Positions 16,952 to 25,119 of a stretch of DNA of 64,000 nucleotides are shown here, piece by piece. The stretch is from Mycobacteriales bacterium (lineage in GTDB: Bacteria; Actinomycetota; Actinomycetes; JAFAQI01): contig DASZRO010000005.1 of the NCBI GenBank assembly GCA_035550055.1, forward strand, positions 62,001 through 126,000, in the 5' to 3' direction. Numbering within the stretch: position 1 is the first letter of the stretch; each line of letters begins with the position of its first letter. Position numbers and translations under genes: made by a program. Below the pieces are notes generated by a model. It was given only the letters and a program-made list of their open reading frames with translations, was not told where the DNA came from and ran no database searches.

Positions 16952-17874
16952 CGTTCGGGATCTACGTCCCCCAGCTGGCGATGAGCCCCGACGACTTGGT
17001 TGAGCGAGCCCTGGACTGCGAGCGGCTCGGCTTCCACGCGCTGTGGCTGTTCGACCATCTCTACGGGCCAGGCTTCCCGGATGCCGATGCCTACGAGGCC
17101 TGGACCCTCGCCAGCGTGCTGCTCGCCAAGACGACGACACTGCGGGTCGGGCATCTGGTCAGCTGCAACAACTTCCGCCACCCCGCTGTGCTCGCCAAGA
17201 TGGCGACCAGCCTCGACGTGCTCTCGGGGGGACGGGTCGAGTTCGGGATCGGCAGCGGCTCGTACGAAGCAGAGCATCACCAGGCGGGCCTGGCCTGGGG
17301 TACGACCGCGGAGCGCTCGGAACGGCTCGGCGAGGCGCTGGAGATCATCACCCGGATGTTCGCCTCGCCGCGCACCTCGTTCGCCGGCAAGCACTACACC
17401 GTCGACGACCTGCCGAACCTGCCCGCTGCGGTCCAGCAGCCGCGGCCACCGATCCACATCGGCGGTGCCGGACCGAAGCTGACGCTGCCCCTGGTCGCCC
17501 GCTACGCCGACGTGTGGAACGTCCCGACGTACGCCCTCGACAAGCTCGACGAGCTCAGCGCCGTCCTCGACGCCGAGTGCGAGCGGATCGGCCGGGATCC
17601 CGCCGAGATCACGCGATCGGTCGAGGCGGTCCTGGTCACCGCCGCCGCCGACGGCCTGGACGCCGCGATCGAGGTCGGGCGACGCCGCTTCGGCGGCCCC
17701 GGGTTCGGACTCGACGACGGCGGGTTCATCGGCACACCGGACGCGATCGTCGATCGCGTCGGTCAGCTCGTCGACCGGGGGTTCTCGTCGTTCGTGTTCA
17801 TGACCCACGACCGCGCCAGCACCGACACCCTCCAGCTCGTGGCCGGCGAGGTGGTCGGCCACTTCCGGAGCTAG
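16930..17874 (+). CDS. LLM-class F420-dependent oxidoreductase
   Basis: 314 residues, luciferase-like TIM barrel. Segments: FGIYVPQLAMSPDDLVERA, LGFHALWLFDHLYGPG, VLAKMATSLDVLSGGRVEFGIGSG and PIHIGGAGPKL. These match F420-dependent members such as the glucose-6-phosphate dehydrogenase/mer-like group. The second such gene in the cluster, distinct in sequence from the one at 14515-15468. Begins ATG at 16930 within the end of the CMD gene, so it is the last gene of the SDR-CMD-LLM operon. Confidence 0.88.
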   Translation: MAVISTVTFGIYVPQLAMSPDDLVERALDCERLGFHALWLFDHLYGPGFPDADAYEAWTLASVLLAKTTTLRVGHLVSCNNFRHPAVLAKMATSLDVLSGGRVEFGIGSGSYEAEHHQAGLAWGTTAERSERLGEALEIITRMFASPRTSFAGKHYTVDDLPNLPAAVQQPRPPIHIGGAGPKLTLPLVARYADVWNVPTYALDKLDELSAVLDAECERIGRDPAEITRSVEAVLVTAAADGLDAAIEVGRRRFGGPGFGLDDGGFIGTPDAIVDRVGQLVDRGFSSFVFMTHDRASTDTLQLVAGEVVGHFRS

Positions 17875-17981
17875 ACAGCGGCCCGCCGATGCCCGTCGGC
17901 GCGGGGTTGTCCGGGAATCACCCGAAATCTGACGCCGGGTGCCGCGTCCAGCGACGGTCGCGAACAGCCGACACTCGAAGG

Positions 17982-18962
17982 GTGAAGGAGCTGTGGCGGT
18001 CGGCGCGCCATCTGCGGCTGTGGTTCGAGTTCTTCGCCGCCGGCGTCGTCATCTCCGCCGTCTCCCTCGGCATCCTCGCTCCGGGCGTCCACGAGATCGG
18101 GAGGTTGGTCGCGTCCGCTGCCGTGTGCACCGCCTTGACGCTCGGCGGCGTCGTCGCGTTCGGCACCAGATCACGGTTCGCCCAGCTCTGGCCGGTGATC
18201 GCGGGACTGGTGGGGCTCGGGATCGCTGGCATCCTCACGACCGGACTCGCTCCTGCACTCGGCGGGCTGTTCGTGCTCGCCTTCGTCTACATCGGGCTCA
18301 CCCAACCGCCGTGGACCGGACTCGCGCTCGTGCCGCTGGCCGCCGCGGGCTGGCTCGAGCTGAACCGGCCCATCACCCACGACGTCGTCGCCCGATTGCC
18401 GGTCGCCGTGAGCTTGTGGATCCTGCTCGCCGAGCTGTTGAGCCGGTTCAGCGCCGAACGGGATCGCGACAAGGGTCTGCTCGCCGTGCAGGCGACGCGT
18501 GACGCGCTCACCGGGCTGCTCAACCGGCACGGCCTCGACGACCTGCTCGGCGGCGCCCGGGCCGGCGATGCGATCGCGTTCCTCGACATCGACCACTTCA
18601 AGCAGCTCAACGACGACCGGGGTCACGCCGCAGGCGACCGGACCCTTGCCGACCTGGGCCAGGCGGTCCGCGCGTCGCTGCGCGTCCAGGACGTGGCGGT
18701 CCGCTACGGCGGCGAGGAGATCCTGGTGCTGCTCCCGGCAACCACCCCGGCCGATGCCGCCGTCGTCGTACAACGGCTGCGCGACCGCTGGGCCGTGCAC
18801 CATCCCGGGGTCACCTTCTCGGCGGGTATCGCAGGGGTCGGTGACGGCGGCGGCGTCGAGGCCGCCCGGCAGGCCGACCAGGCGCTGTACGCCGCGAAAG
18901 GCCGCGGCCGCAACTGCACCGCGATCGCCGCGGGACAACGTGAGCCCGCTCACATCTCGTAG
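17982..18962 (+). CDS. Membrane diguanylate cyclase (GGDEF domain)
   Basis: 326 residues from GTG 17982. About five to six hydrophobic segments (residues 14-155) form a membrane sensor region without a recognised extracellular domain, followed by a GGDEF domain: DALTGLLNRHGL, FLDIDHFKQLND and RYGGEEILVLLP with the signature GGEEI at 243-247. It should make cyclic di-GMP from two GTP. No RxxD inhibitory site is seen upstream of the signature. Followed after 33 bp by a class III nucleotide cyclase, giving a second-messenger gene pair. Confidence 0.92.
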   Translation: MKELWRSARHLRLWFEFFAAGVVISAVSLGILAPGVHEIGRLVASAAVCTALTLGGVVAFGTRSRFAQLWPVIAGLVGLGIAGILTTGLAPALGGLFVLAFVYIGLTQPPWTGLALVPLAAAGWLELNRPITHDVVARLPVAVSLWILLAELLSRFSAERDRDKGLLAVQATRDALTGLLNRHGLDDLLGGARAGDAIAFLDIDHFKQLNDDRGHAAGDRTLADLGQAVRASLRVQDVAVRYGGEEILVLLPATTPADAAVVVQRLRDRWAVHHPGVTFSAGIAGVGDGGGVEAARQADQALYAAKGRGRNCTAIAAGQREPAHIS

Positions 18963-18995
18963 CGCAGCGGGTCACCGCGTTCCTACGCTTCACCC

Positions 18996-20522
18996 ATGAC
19001 GGTGCCGAGCACGTCTGCCGGTGAGCTGAAGCACAGCCTGATCCAGCGGTTGCGGGTCCGCGTGCCACTGGCGAACCTCATCGGCGCGGTACTCGCGTTC
19101 GTCTCCGGCGCGCTCACCGCCGCGGGCATCCGCGGTCAGCGCGGCGTCCAGCCCAGCGACTTCATCGTGTTCGCGCTTTTCTTCGCGGTGAGCACCCCGC
19201 TGGGCTACTCGCAGTGCAAGGAGGGATTGCGCCGGTCGCTGGACTGGCTCATGTCCGGCCGGCAGGCAACCGTGCGGGACCAGCGGATGGTGCTGTGGTT
19301 CCCCTGGCGAGTCGCTCGCGGCAGCTTGTACGTCTGGGTGACCGCGGCCGTGGTGTGGGGCGCGCTTGCCGCGTCCGGCCACCACCCGTGGCGCTTCACG
19401 GTGTGCCTGTCGCTGTCGATCCTGCTCGGCGGGTTCACGACCTGTGGGCTGACCTATCTGATCGTCGAGTGGACGATGCGGCCTGCGGTTGCGCTCGCCC
19501 TGGCCGGCGACGCCCCCGAGCGACCGATCGGGCCCGGCGTACGAACCAAGCTGGTCCTCGCCTGGATGGTCGGCGCCGACGTCTTCCTGCTCCTGATCGC
19601 GCTCACCGTGCTCGGCCGGCCCGGCAACCAACCGCCGAGCCGCCTCGACATCGGCTTCATCATCGCCGCCGGCTTCGCGGTCGGCACCTTGATGCTCTAT
19701 GAGGTGAGCCGATCGCTCATGACGCCGCTGCTCGACCTGCGCGACGCGGTCGACCGGGTCGGGCGCGGGCAGCTCGATGTCAGCCTTCCGGTCAACGACG
19801 GCGGCGAGGTCGGCATGGTGCAGGCGGGCTTCAACCGCATGGTCGCCGGGCTTCGCGAGCGCGCGACCTTGCACGACCTGTTCGGCCGTCACGTCGGGGA
19901 CGAGGTCGCTCGCCGCGCGTTGGCACAGGGAACCGTCGCGCTCGGTGGCGAGCGGCGCGAGGTCGGCGTGGTGTTCGTCGACGTGATCGGATCGACGCAG
20001 CTCGCCCAGACCCGCGCCCCGGAACAGGTCGTCGCGATCCTGAACCGGCTGTTCGCCACGATCGTCAGAGTGGTCAGCGACGAGGGCGGCTGGGTCAACA
20101 AGTTCGAAGGCGACGGCGCGCTGTGCGTCTTCGGCGCTCCGGCGTCGACCGACGACTACGCCCAACATGCGCTTCGTGCGGCACGCACCTTGCGCCGCGA
20201 GCTGCTGGCACTGTCCATGGTCGAGCCCGCGCTCGACGCCGCAATCGGGGTGTCCGCGGGGACCGCGGTCGCGGGCAACGTCGGCGCCGAGCAGCGTTAC
20301 GAGTACACGGTGATGGGCTCGCCGGTCAACGAAGCGTCGCGCCTGACCACCGAGGCCAAGCAGCGACTCGGCCGGGTGCTCGCCAGCGAGGAAGTCATCA
20401 CCCGCGCCGGGACCGAACGCAGCTGCTGGAAGGTCGCGGCCGAGGTGACGCTGCGCGGTTACGACCATTCGATCCTGGCCTACGAGCCGGCCGACTCGGT
20501 CAGGACGAGCGCCCCCGCCTAG
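18996..20522 (+). CDS. Class III adenylate/guanylate cyclase with six-TM and HAMP region
   Basis: 508 residues. Six hydrophobic helices span about 25-235, a HAMP-like linker runs about 236-290 (RSLMTPLLDLRDAVDRVGRGQLD), and the cyclase domain starts near 320. Metal-binding aspartates are visible in VVFVDVIGSTQL (D329) and KFEGDGALCVFG (D373); the lysine of KFEGDG suggests ATP as substrate. The architecture matches the Rv1318c-Rv1320c group of M. tuberculosis. Its last 23 bp overlap the end of the convergent GH31 gene. Confidence 0.93.
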   Translation: MTVPSTSAGELKHSLIQRLRVRVPLANLIGAVLAFVSGALTAAGIRGQRGVQPSDFIVFALFFAVSTPLGYSQCKEGLRRSLDWLMSGRQATVRDQRMVLWFPWRVARGSLYVWVTAAVVWGALAASGHHPWRFTVCLSLSILLGGFTTCGLTYLIVEWTMRPAVALALAGDAPERPIGPGVRTKLVLAWMVGADVFLLLIALTVLGRPGNQPPSRLDIGFIIAAGFAVGTLMLYEVSRSLMTPLLDLRDAVDRVGRGQLDVSLPVNDGGEVGMVQAGFNRMVAGLRERATLHDLFGRHVGDEVARRALAQGTVALGGERREVGVVFVDVIGSTQLAQTRAPEQVVAILNRLFATIVRVVSDEGGWVNKFEGDGALCVFGAPASTDDYAQHALRAARTLRRELLALSMVEPALDAAIGVSAGTAVAGNVGAEQRYEYTVMGSPVNEASRLTTEAKQRLGRVLASEEVITRAGTERSCWKVAAEVTLRGYDHSILAYEPADSVRTSAPA

Positions 20523-22890
20523 GGGTCACCACCACCCGCAGCGGTTGCGACGTGCTGTGCTCCCCCGTACGAAGCGTGAGAGTGCGAGTGACCGGCACGT
20601 AGCGCCACGGCACCAGTTGGCCGTCGACCGTCACCCGGCTCGGCGGCGCGATGTCGCGGAACTCGACGGTCCACGCCCGATGGCCGAGCTCGCCCGTGAA
20701 GCCACCCTCGGCCGGGCCGATCGTCAACGACTGCCGGCGGCCGACGACGTCGTGCGTGACCGGCGTCCAGGTGTAGGCGCCGTGCTGGTAGCCGAAGCCG
20801 GACCCGGCGTCGTCGTAGAGCGACGTGGACCACTCCGCACCGCCGTACGTCGTCAGCACGAGACGGTCGCGCGGACCCTCCGGGGTGTGCGTCGCGGGCG
20901 GTTGAGTGACGATCGTCGCGCCGTCGCGGACGAAGATCGGGATCCGGTCGAGCGGCACCGACAGGCGGCGGGTCGACGGTCCGGTGAACGTCCGCCCGCT
21001 GAAGTAGTCGACCCACCTGCCGGGCGGGAACCAGACCGTCGCCTGCGCCGGGTCACCCGCGGCGCTCACCGGACGGACCAGGACGTCGCTGCCGACCGTG
21101 TACTCGCCCGGGTGCCGGTAGGCGGCGGGGGCGTTCGGCCAGCTCAGATAGAGCGCCCGGTCGATCGGCAACCCGCTGTCATAGGCCTCGCGCGCGACGG
21201 TATAGAGGTACGGGACCAGCTGCTCGCGCAGCCGCAACGCGTCGGCGGCGGCGCGGCGGGCCGGCTGCGGGTACTCCCACGGCAGCCGGGCGCCGTGGTT
21301 CGAGTGCAGCCGCAGGATCGGCTGGAACGCTCCGAGCTGCACCCAGCGCGCGTACATCGTCGGGTTGTCGACGGCTCCGGATCCGCCGGCGGTCGCTCCG
21401 CACATCTTGTGCACCGGCGCGCCGTTGAAGCTGCCGATGTCGTCGGACACGTACGGCAGACCGACGTTGCCCTCTTCAGTGGTCAACTTCGCTTCGAACC
21501 CGAGCATCGCCCAGGTGGCACAGGTGTCACCCGTGAAGTGGATGGCGTAACGGTGCTCGGCGAAGATGCCGGGCCCCGGGCCGGCGACCGGATCATCGCC
21601 TTGATGCGATCCGCCCACCCGCGACAGCACCAGCCACCGGTCGCCACGCTTGCCCAGCTGGCCGGTTTCGAGGGAGTTGAACCAGGTGTCCGGCGTCAGG
21701 CCGCCGACGCCGGCCACGGTCGCGTCGCAGCACCAGTCCAGCCACCACTCGTCGACACCGTCGGCGAGCACAGCGGCCTGCAACCCGAGGTAGGCGGCGA
21801 TCTGGCGCTGCTGGGTCAGGTCGAACACGTGGCACTGCCCGAGCGGGTCGATCTGGGTGAGCGTGCAGCCGGGATCGATCTTCAGCGGACCGGTCCGTGC
21901 CACCGTCGCGGCGTACTTCGGGTCGGTGCTGTCGATCGACGGATGGATGTTGAGCGCCACGTCGACGCCTTGCCGGTGCAGCCACCGAAGGAACTGCGCG
22001 GGATGCGGGAACAGCGACCGGTTCCACTCCCAGCCGTTCCAGGAGAACGCCCGGCCACTGCCCACGACCGCGCCCGCCAGGACCGGCGCCAGCGGGCTGA
22101 GCTGCCGCTTCCAGTCGGTGTCGATCGACAGCGTGTCGAGCGGGACCCGGTTCCGGCGGAACTGCGCGAGCAGCGTCTTGTAGTCGGCGGCGGAGTAAGG
22201 GAAGTAGCGCGAGAACCAGACGCCGAACGCCGAGCGCGGCAGCAAGGGCGCCGGCCCGCTCAGCGTCCGTAGGTCCGACAGGCCGCGGGCATAGTCGTGC
22301 CCGTAGCCGAAGAAGTAGCCGTCCTGGTAGTCCGCCTGGAGCGGTCGCGTCGCGTAGCCCGGTGGCCTCGCGGTGAGCAGCGCATCGGTGGTGTCGTCGA
22401 GCAGGTACCAGCCGGCGCGGGTGAGCAGACCCGGATGGAGCGGCACCGGCCCGGCGTCGTCGTCCAGACCGCGGACCCAGCCGCCGAGGTTGCCGCGGCC
22501 GGCCGGGTCCGACCAGGACGGTCGGGCAGCCCAACCGCCGGCTTTCGGGACGATGGACAGGTCGGACGGGGACAGCTGGCCACCGGCGATGCGGTAGCGC
22601 AGGACGAGCGCGGCCGTCCGGATGGTGAGGACGCCACCCGAGACCGAGGAGGTGTAGGCGCCGATCGGCGTCCGGTCCTGCGCGACCATCGTCGGGGCGT
22701 TCTCGAAGCGGCCGTCCGGCGAGTACTCGAGCCGCACCATCGTGGGGGTCAGCACCTCGAACCGGGCGTGGCCGGCTCGGATCGCGTTCGCGGGACCGGC
22801 CGCGGTCGCTTCCGGGCCGGCGACCGCACGGGGAGCCAGTCCGACGGCGGCTGCGAGCGCGACGAGGACGGCCAGCCGGATCGCCTTCAC
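20500..22890 (-). CDS. Secreted glycoside hydrolase family 31 protein
   Basis: 796 residues from GTG 22890; the start was chosen because it gives a signal peptide (VKAIRLAVLVALAAAVGLAPRAVAG). A beta-rich N-domain is followed by the barrel with DEWWLDWCCD (nucleophile region) and HFTGDTCATWAML ... GLPYVSDDIGSFNG (acid/base and substrate region), as in GH31 alpha-glucosidases and alpha-xylosidases, then beta C-domains. It probably hydrolyses alpha-glycosidic bonds outside the cell; specificity is not readable. It starts 31 bp from the divergent efeO-like gene. Confidence 0.9.
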   Translation of the reverse strand: MKAIRLAVLVALAAAVGLAPRAVAGPEATAAGPANAIRAGHARFEVLTPTMVRLEYSPDGRFENAPTMVAQDRTPIGAYTSSVSGGVLTIRTAALVLRYRIAGGQLSPSDLSIVPKAGGWAARPSWSDPAGRGNLGGWVRGLDDDAGPVPLHPGLLTRAGWYLLDDTTDALLTARPPGYATRPLQADYQDGYFFGYGHDYARGLSDLRTLSGPAPLLPRSAFGVWFSRYFPYSAADYKTLLAQFRRNRVPLDTLSIDTDWKRQLSPLAPVLAGAVVGSGRAFSWNGWEWNRSLFPHPAQFLRWLHRQGVDVALNIHPSIDSTDPKYAATVARTGPLKIDPGCTLTQIDPLGQCHVFDLTQQRQIAAYLGLQAAVLADGVDEWWLDWCCDATVAGVGGLTPDTWFNSLETGQLGKRGDRWLVLSRVGGSHQGDDPVAGPGPGIFAEHRYAIHFTGDTCATWAMLGFEAKLTTEEGNVGLPYVSDDIGSFNGAPVHKMCGATAGGSGAVDNPTMYARWVQLGAFQPILRLHSNHGARLPWEYPQPARRAAADALRLREQLVPYLYTVAREAYDSGLPIDRALYLSWPNAPAAYRHPGEYTVGSDVLVRPVSAAGDPAQATVWFPPGRWVDYFSGRTFTGPSTRRLSVPLDRIPIFVRDGATIVTQPPATHTPEGPRDRLVLTTYGGAEWSTSLYDDAGSGFGYQHGAYTWTPVTHDVVGRRQSLTIGPAEGGFTGELGHRAWTVEFRDIAPPSRVTVDGQLVPWRYVPVTRTLTLRTGEHSTSQPLRVVVTPRRGRSS

Positions 22891-22921
22891 GGCCTCGGAT
22901 TGTGTCGTATGGTCAGCGCTC

Positions 22922-23827
22922 GTGAAGGCGCGTTTGGCCGCAGTTGTCCTCACGGCGAGCGCGACCTTCAGTACGACCTTCGCCGCCGTTGGCGCGCCGC
23001 TGGCGTCGGCCGGTCCCGGCGCGGACCACACTGCCGCCAAGCACCCGTACGCACCGCTGCCGGCGAACCAGCTGTTTCCGGCGCTCGCGAAATACCGGCG
23101 TTACGTCCACGCGCGGATCGACGAGCTCGTCCCGGAGGTCGCGCGGCTGGCCGGCGATCTGGCCGGGCACGACGCCGCCGCCGCGAAGGACGCTTGGCTG
23201 ACCGCGCGGCTCACCTGGCTTCGGATCGGACAGGACGACAGCGCCTACGGAGTGTTCGGCGAGCTCGGTCAGCACATCGACGGTACGGCGGCCGGTCATG
23301 CCCGTGGCGTCCACGACCCCTCCTTCACGGGCTTTCATCGCATCGAGGTCGACCTGTGGCGCGGCCACAACGTGAGCGCGGCACACGCCGACGCGGTTCG
23401 CCTCGAGGGCTACGTCCGGCAGCTTTCGCGACTTTCGCTCGCCCGTGCGATCGCTTCCGACCCGACTGGGGTGAACGACTTCGTGCTGCGCAGCCACGAA
23501 ATCGTCGAAGACGCGGTGCGCGACACCCTCAGCGGTGACGACGAGTACGGCAGCGGCACCGCTCTGGCGAGCGTCATTGCTGACGTCGACGCCACCCGCG
23601 AAGTACTGACGCTGCTGGCGCCGAAGATCGACGCGCGCTCGCCCGGCCTGGTCGCAAGGGCGCGCCGGCAGCTGAACCGGCTCGCCACCGTTGCCGCGCA
23701 CGGGAAACGCGGCGGGCACTGGGTCGCGATTCGCGCGCTCCCTCGCTCGGAGCGCGAACGGGTGAACTCCGCCGCGGGCGCCGCCGATGAGACGTTGGCG
23801 GTCATCCCCGAGCTGCTGGAGGGCTGA
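22922..23827 (+). CDS. efeO: EfeO-like iron-uptake lipoprotein/periplasmic protein (M75 imelysin domain)
   Basis: 301 residues from GTG 22922 with a signal peptide (about 1-30). The M75 domain is complete and carries the family motif GFHRIEVDLWRG (HxxE at 139-142), the proposed metal site. It lacks the N-terminal cupredoxin domain of E. coli EfeO, as in short EfeM-type proteins. It overlaps the following Dyp peroxidase (EfeB) gene by 1 bp (TGATGG), which supports an Efe-type iron system, but no EfeU permease gene is adjacent. Confidence 0.88.
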   Translation: MKARLAAVVLTASATFSTTFAAVGAPLASAGPGADHTAAKHPYAPLPANQLFPALAKYRRYVHARIDELVPEVARLAGDLAGHDAAAAKDAWLTARLTWLRIGQDDSAYGVFGELGQHIDGTAAGHARGVHDPSFTGFHRIEVDLWRGHNVSAAHADAVRLEGYVRQLSRLSLARAIASDPTGVNDFVLRSHEIVEDAVRDTLSGDDEYGSGTALASVIADVDATREVLTLLAPKIDARSPGLVARARRQLNRLATVAAHGKRGGHWVAIRALPRSERERVNSAAGAADETLAVIPELLEG

Positions 23828-25098
23828 TGGCGCTCGACCGACGCCACTTCCTCGCCGGATCCGGGCTCGGAGCGCTCGCTGCGGGCTTCAACCTCAGGCG
23901 GGAAGGCTCGGCGAACCCGCTGCCGATCGGTGGCCCGAACCTGGAAAGCGACGGCACGCCCGACTACAACCGGCTGGGTGGCCCGGCCGCGACGATGGCC
24001 GCGGTGCCGTTCCACGGACCCCACCAGGCCGGCATCACCACACCGCCGCCGCCGGCCGCGTGCTTCGCCGCCTTCGACGTGACGGCCGAGCGCCGGGCGG
24101 ATCTCGTCGACCTGCTGAAGACGCTGACCGACCGGGCCCGGCTGCTCACCACCGGGGGTCGTCCGCACAACCTGGGCAGGAACGCTCCGCCATCCGACAG
24201 CGGCACGCTCGGACCGAAGCTGCCCGCTGACGGTCTCACGGTCACCGTCGGGTTCGGCCCCTCGCTGTTCGACAGCCGTTACGGCATCGCGGGCCGCAAG
24301 CCGGTGCACCTCACCCCGATGCGTCCGTTCCCGAACGACGACCTGGACCCCGCCCAGACCGGCGGCGACCTGCTCCTGCAGATCTGCGCGGGAAGCCAGG
24401 ACACCGCGCTGCACGCACTGCGCGACATCGCCAAGCACACCCGTGGCGGCATGCAGCTGCGGTGGCGGATCGACGGCTTCATCTCACCGCCGCGGCCCTC
24501 CGGCGTACCGCGCAACCACTTCGGGTTCAAAGACGGAATCGCCAACCCGGACGTCGCGGACGCGGCAGTCGCAAAGGCGTTGCTCTGGACGCAAGCCGAC
24601 GGCAACGAGCCGGCTTGGGCGGCCGGCGGCAGCTATCACGTCATCCGGATCATCAAGCAGTTCATCGAGTTCTGGGACCGCGTCGGCCTCGAAGAACAGC
24701 AAGGAATGATCGGGCGCAACCGGATCAGTGGCGCGCCGCTGGACGGCACATCGGAGACGGACGTCCCCAACTACCGGGATGACCCGAACGGCGCAGTGAT
24801 CCCGCTCGACGCCCACATCCGGCTGGCGAACCCGCGGACGGCGGCGACCGAGTACTCCCGCATCCTGCGACGCGGGTACAACTACGACCGCGGCGTCGAC
24901 CTCAACGGCAACCTCGACGTCGGGTTGGTGTTCAACTGCTTCCAGCGCAACGTCCGCACCCAGTTCGAAGCGGTACAGGCGCGTCTGGTGGGCGAGCCGA
25001 TGGTCGACTACGTGTCCCCGGTGGGTGGCGGCTACTTCTTCGCACTCCCCGGCGTCGCCGACCGGCGAGACTGGTACGCCAGAGGTCTGTTCACCTGA
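23827..25098 (+). CDS. efeB: Dyp-type heme peroxidase, EfeB type, Tat-exported
   Basis: 423 residues. The N-terminus LDRRHFLAGSGLG is a twin-arginine signal. The DyP signature GFKDG lies at 233-237, and the proximal heme histidine in DAHIRLANPR at about 330. EfeB proteins oxidise heme or ferrous iron and feed iron into the EfeUOB pathway; the coupling with efeO supports this. The C-terminal block QFEAVQARLVGEPMVDYVSP is usual in the family. No frameshift is seen. Confidence 0.92.
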   Translation: MALDRRHFLAGSGLGALAAGFNLRREGSANPLPIGGPNLESDGTPDYNRLGGPAATMAAVPFHGPHQAGITTPPPPAACFAAFDVTAERRADLVDLLKTLTDRARLLTTGGRPHNLGRNAPPSDSGTLGPKLPADGLTVTVGFGPSLFDSRYGIAGRKPVHLTPMRPFPNDDLDPAQTGGDLLLQICAGSQDTALHALRDIAKHTRGGMQLRWRIDGFISPPRPSGVPRNHFGFKDGIANPDVADAAVAKALLWTQADGNEPAWAAGGSYHVIRIIKQFIEFWDRVGLEEQQGMIGRNRISGAPLDGTSETDVPNYRDDPNGAVIPLDAHIRLANPRTAATEYSRILRRGYNYDRGVDLNGNLDVGLVFNCFQRNVRTQFEAVQARLVGEPMVDYVSPVGGGYFFALPGVADRRDWYARGLFT

Positions 25099-25119
25099 CG
25101 TAGGACGGGAAGATCCCAG

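Noticed and set aside
20545-22272. Long open frame (575 codons) on the plus strand opposite the GH31 gene
   Set aside because: High-GC codon bias leaves long stop-free shadows; the frame is Arg/Ala-rich, low in hydrophobic residues and matches no family, while the minus frame has a clear GH31.
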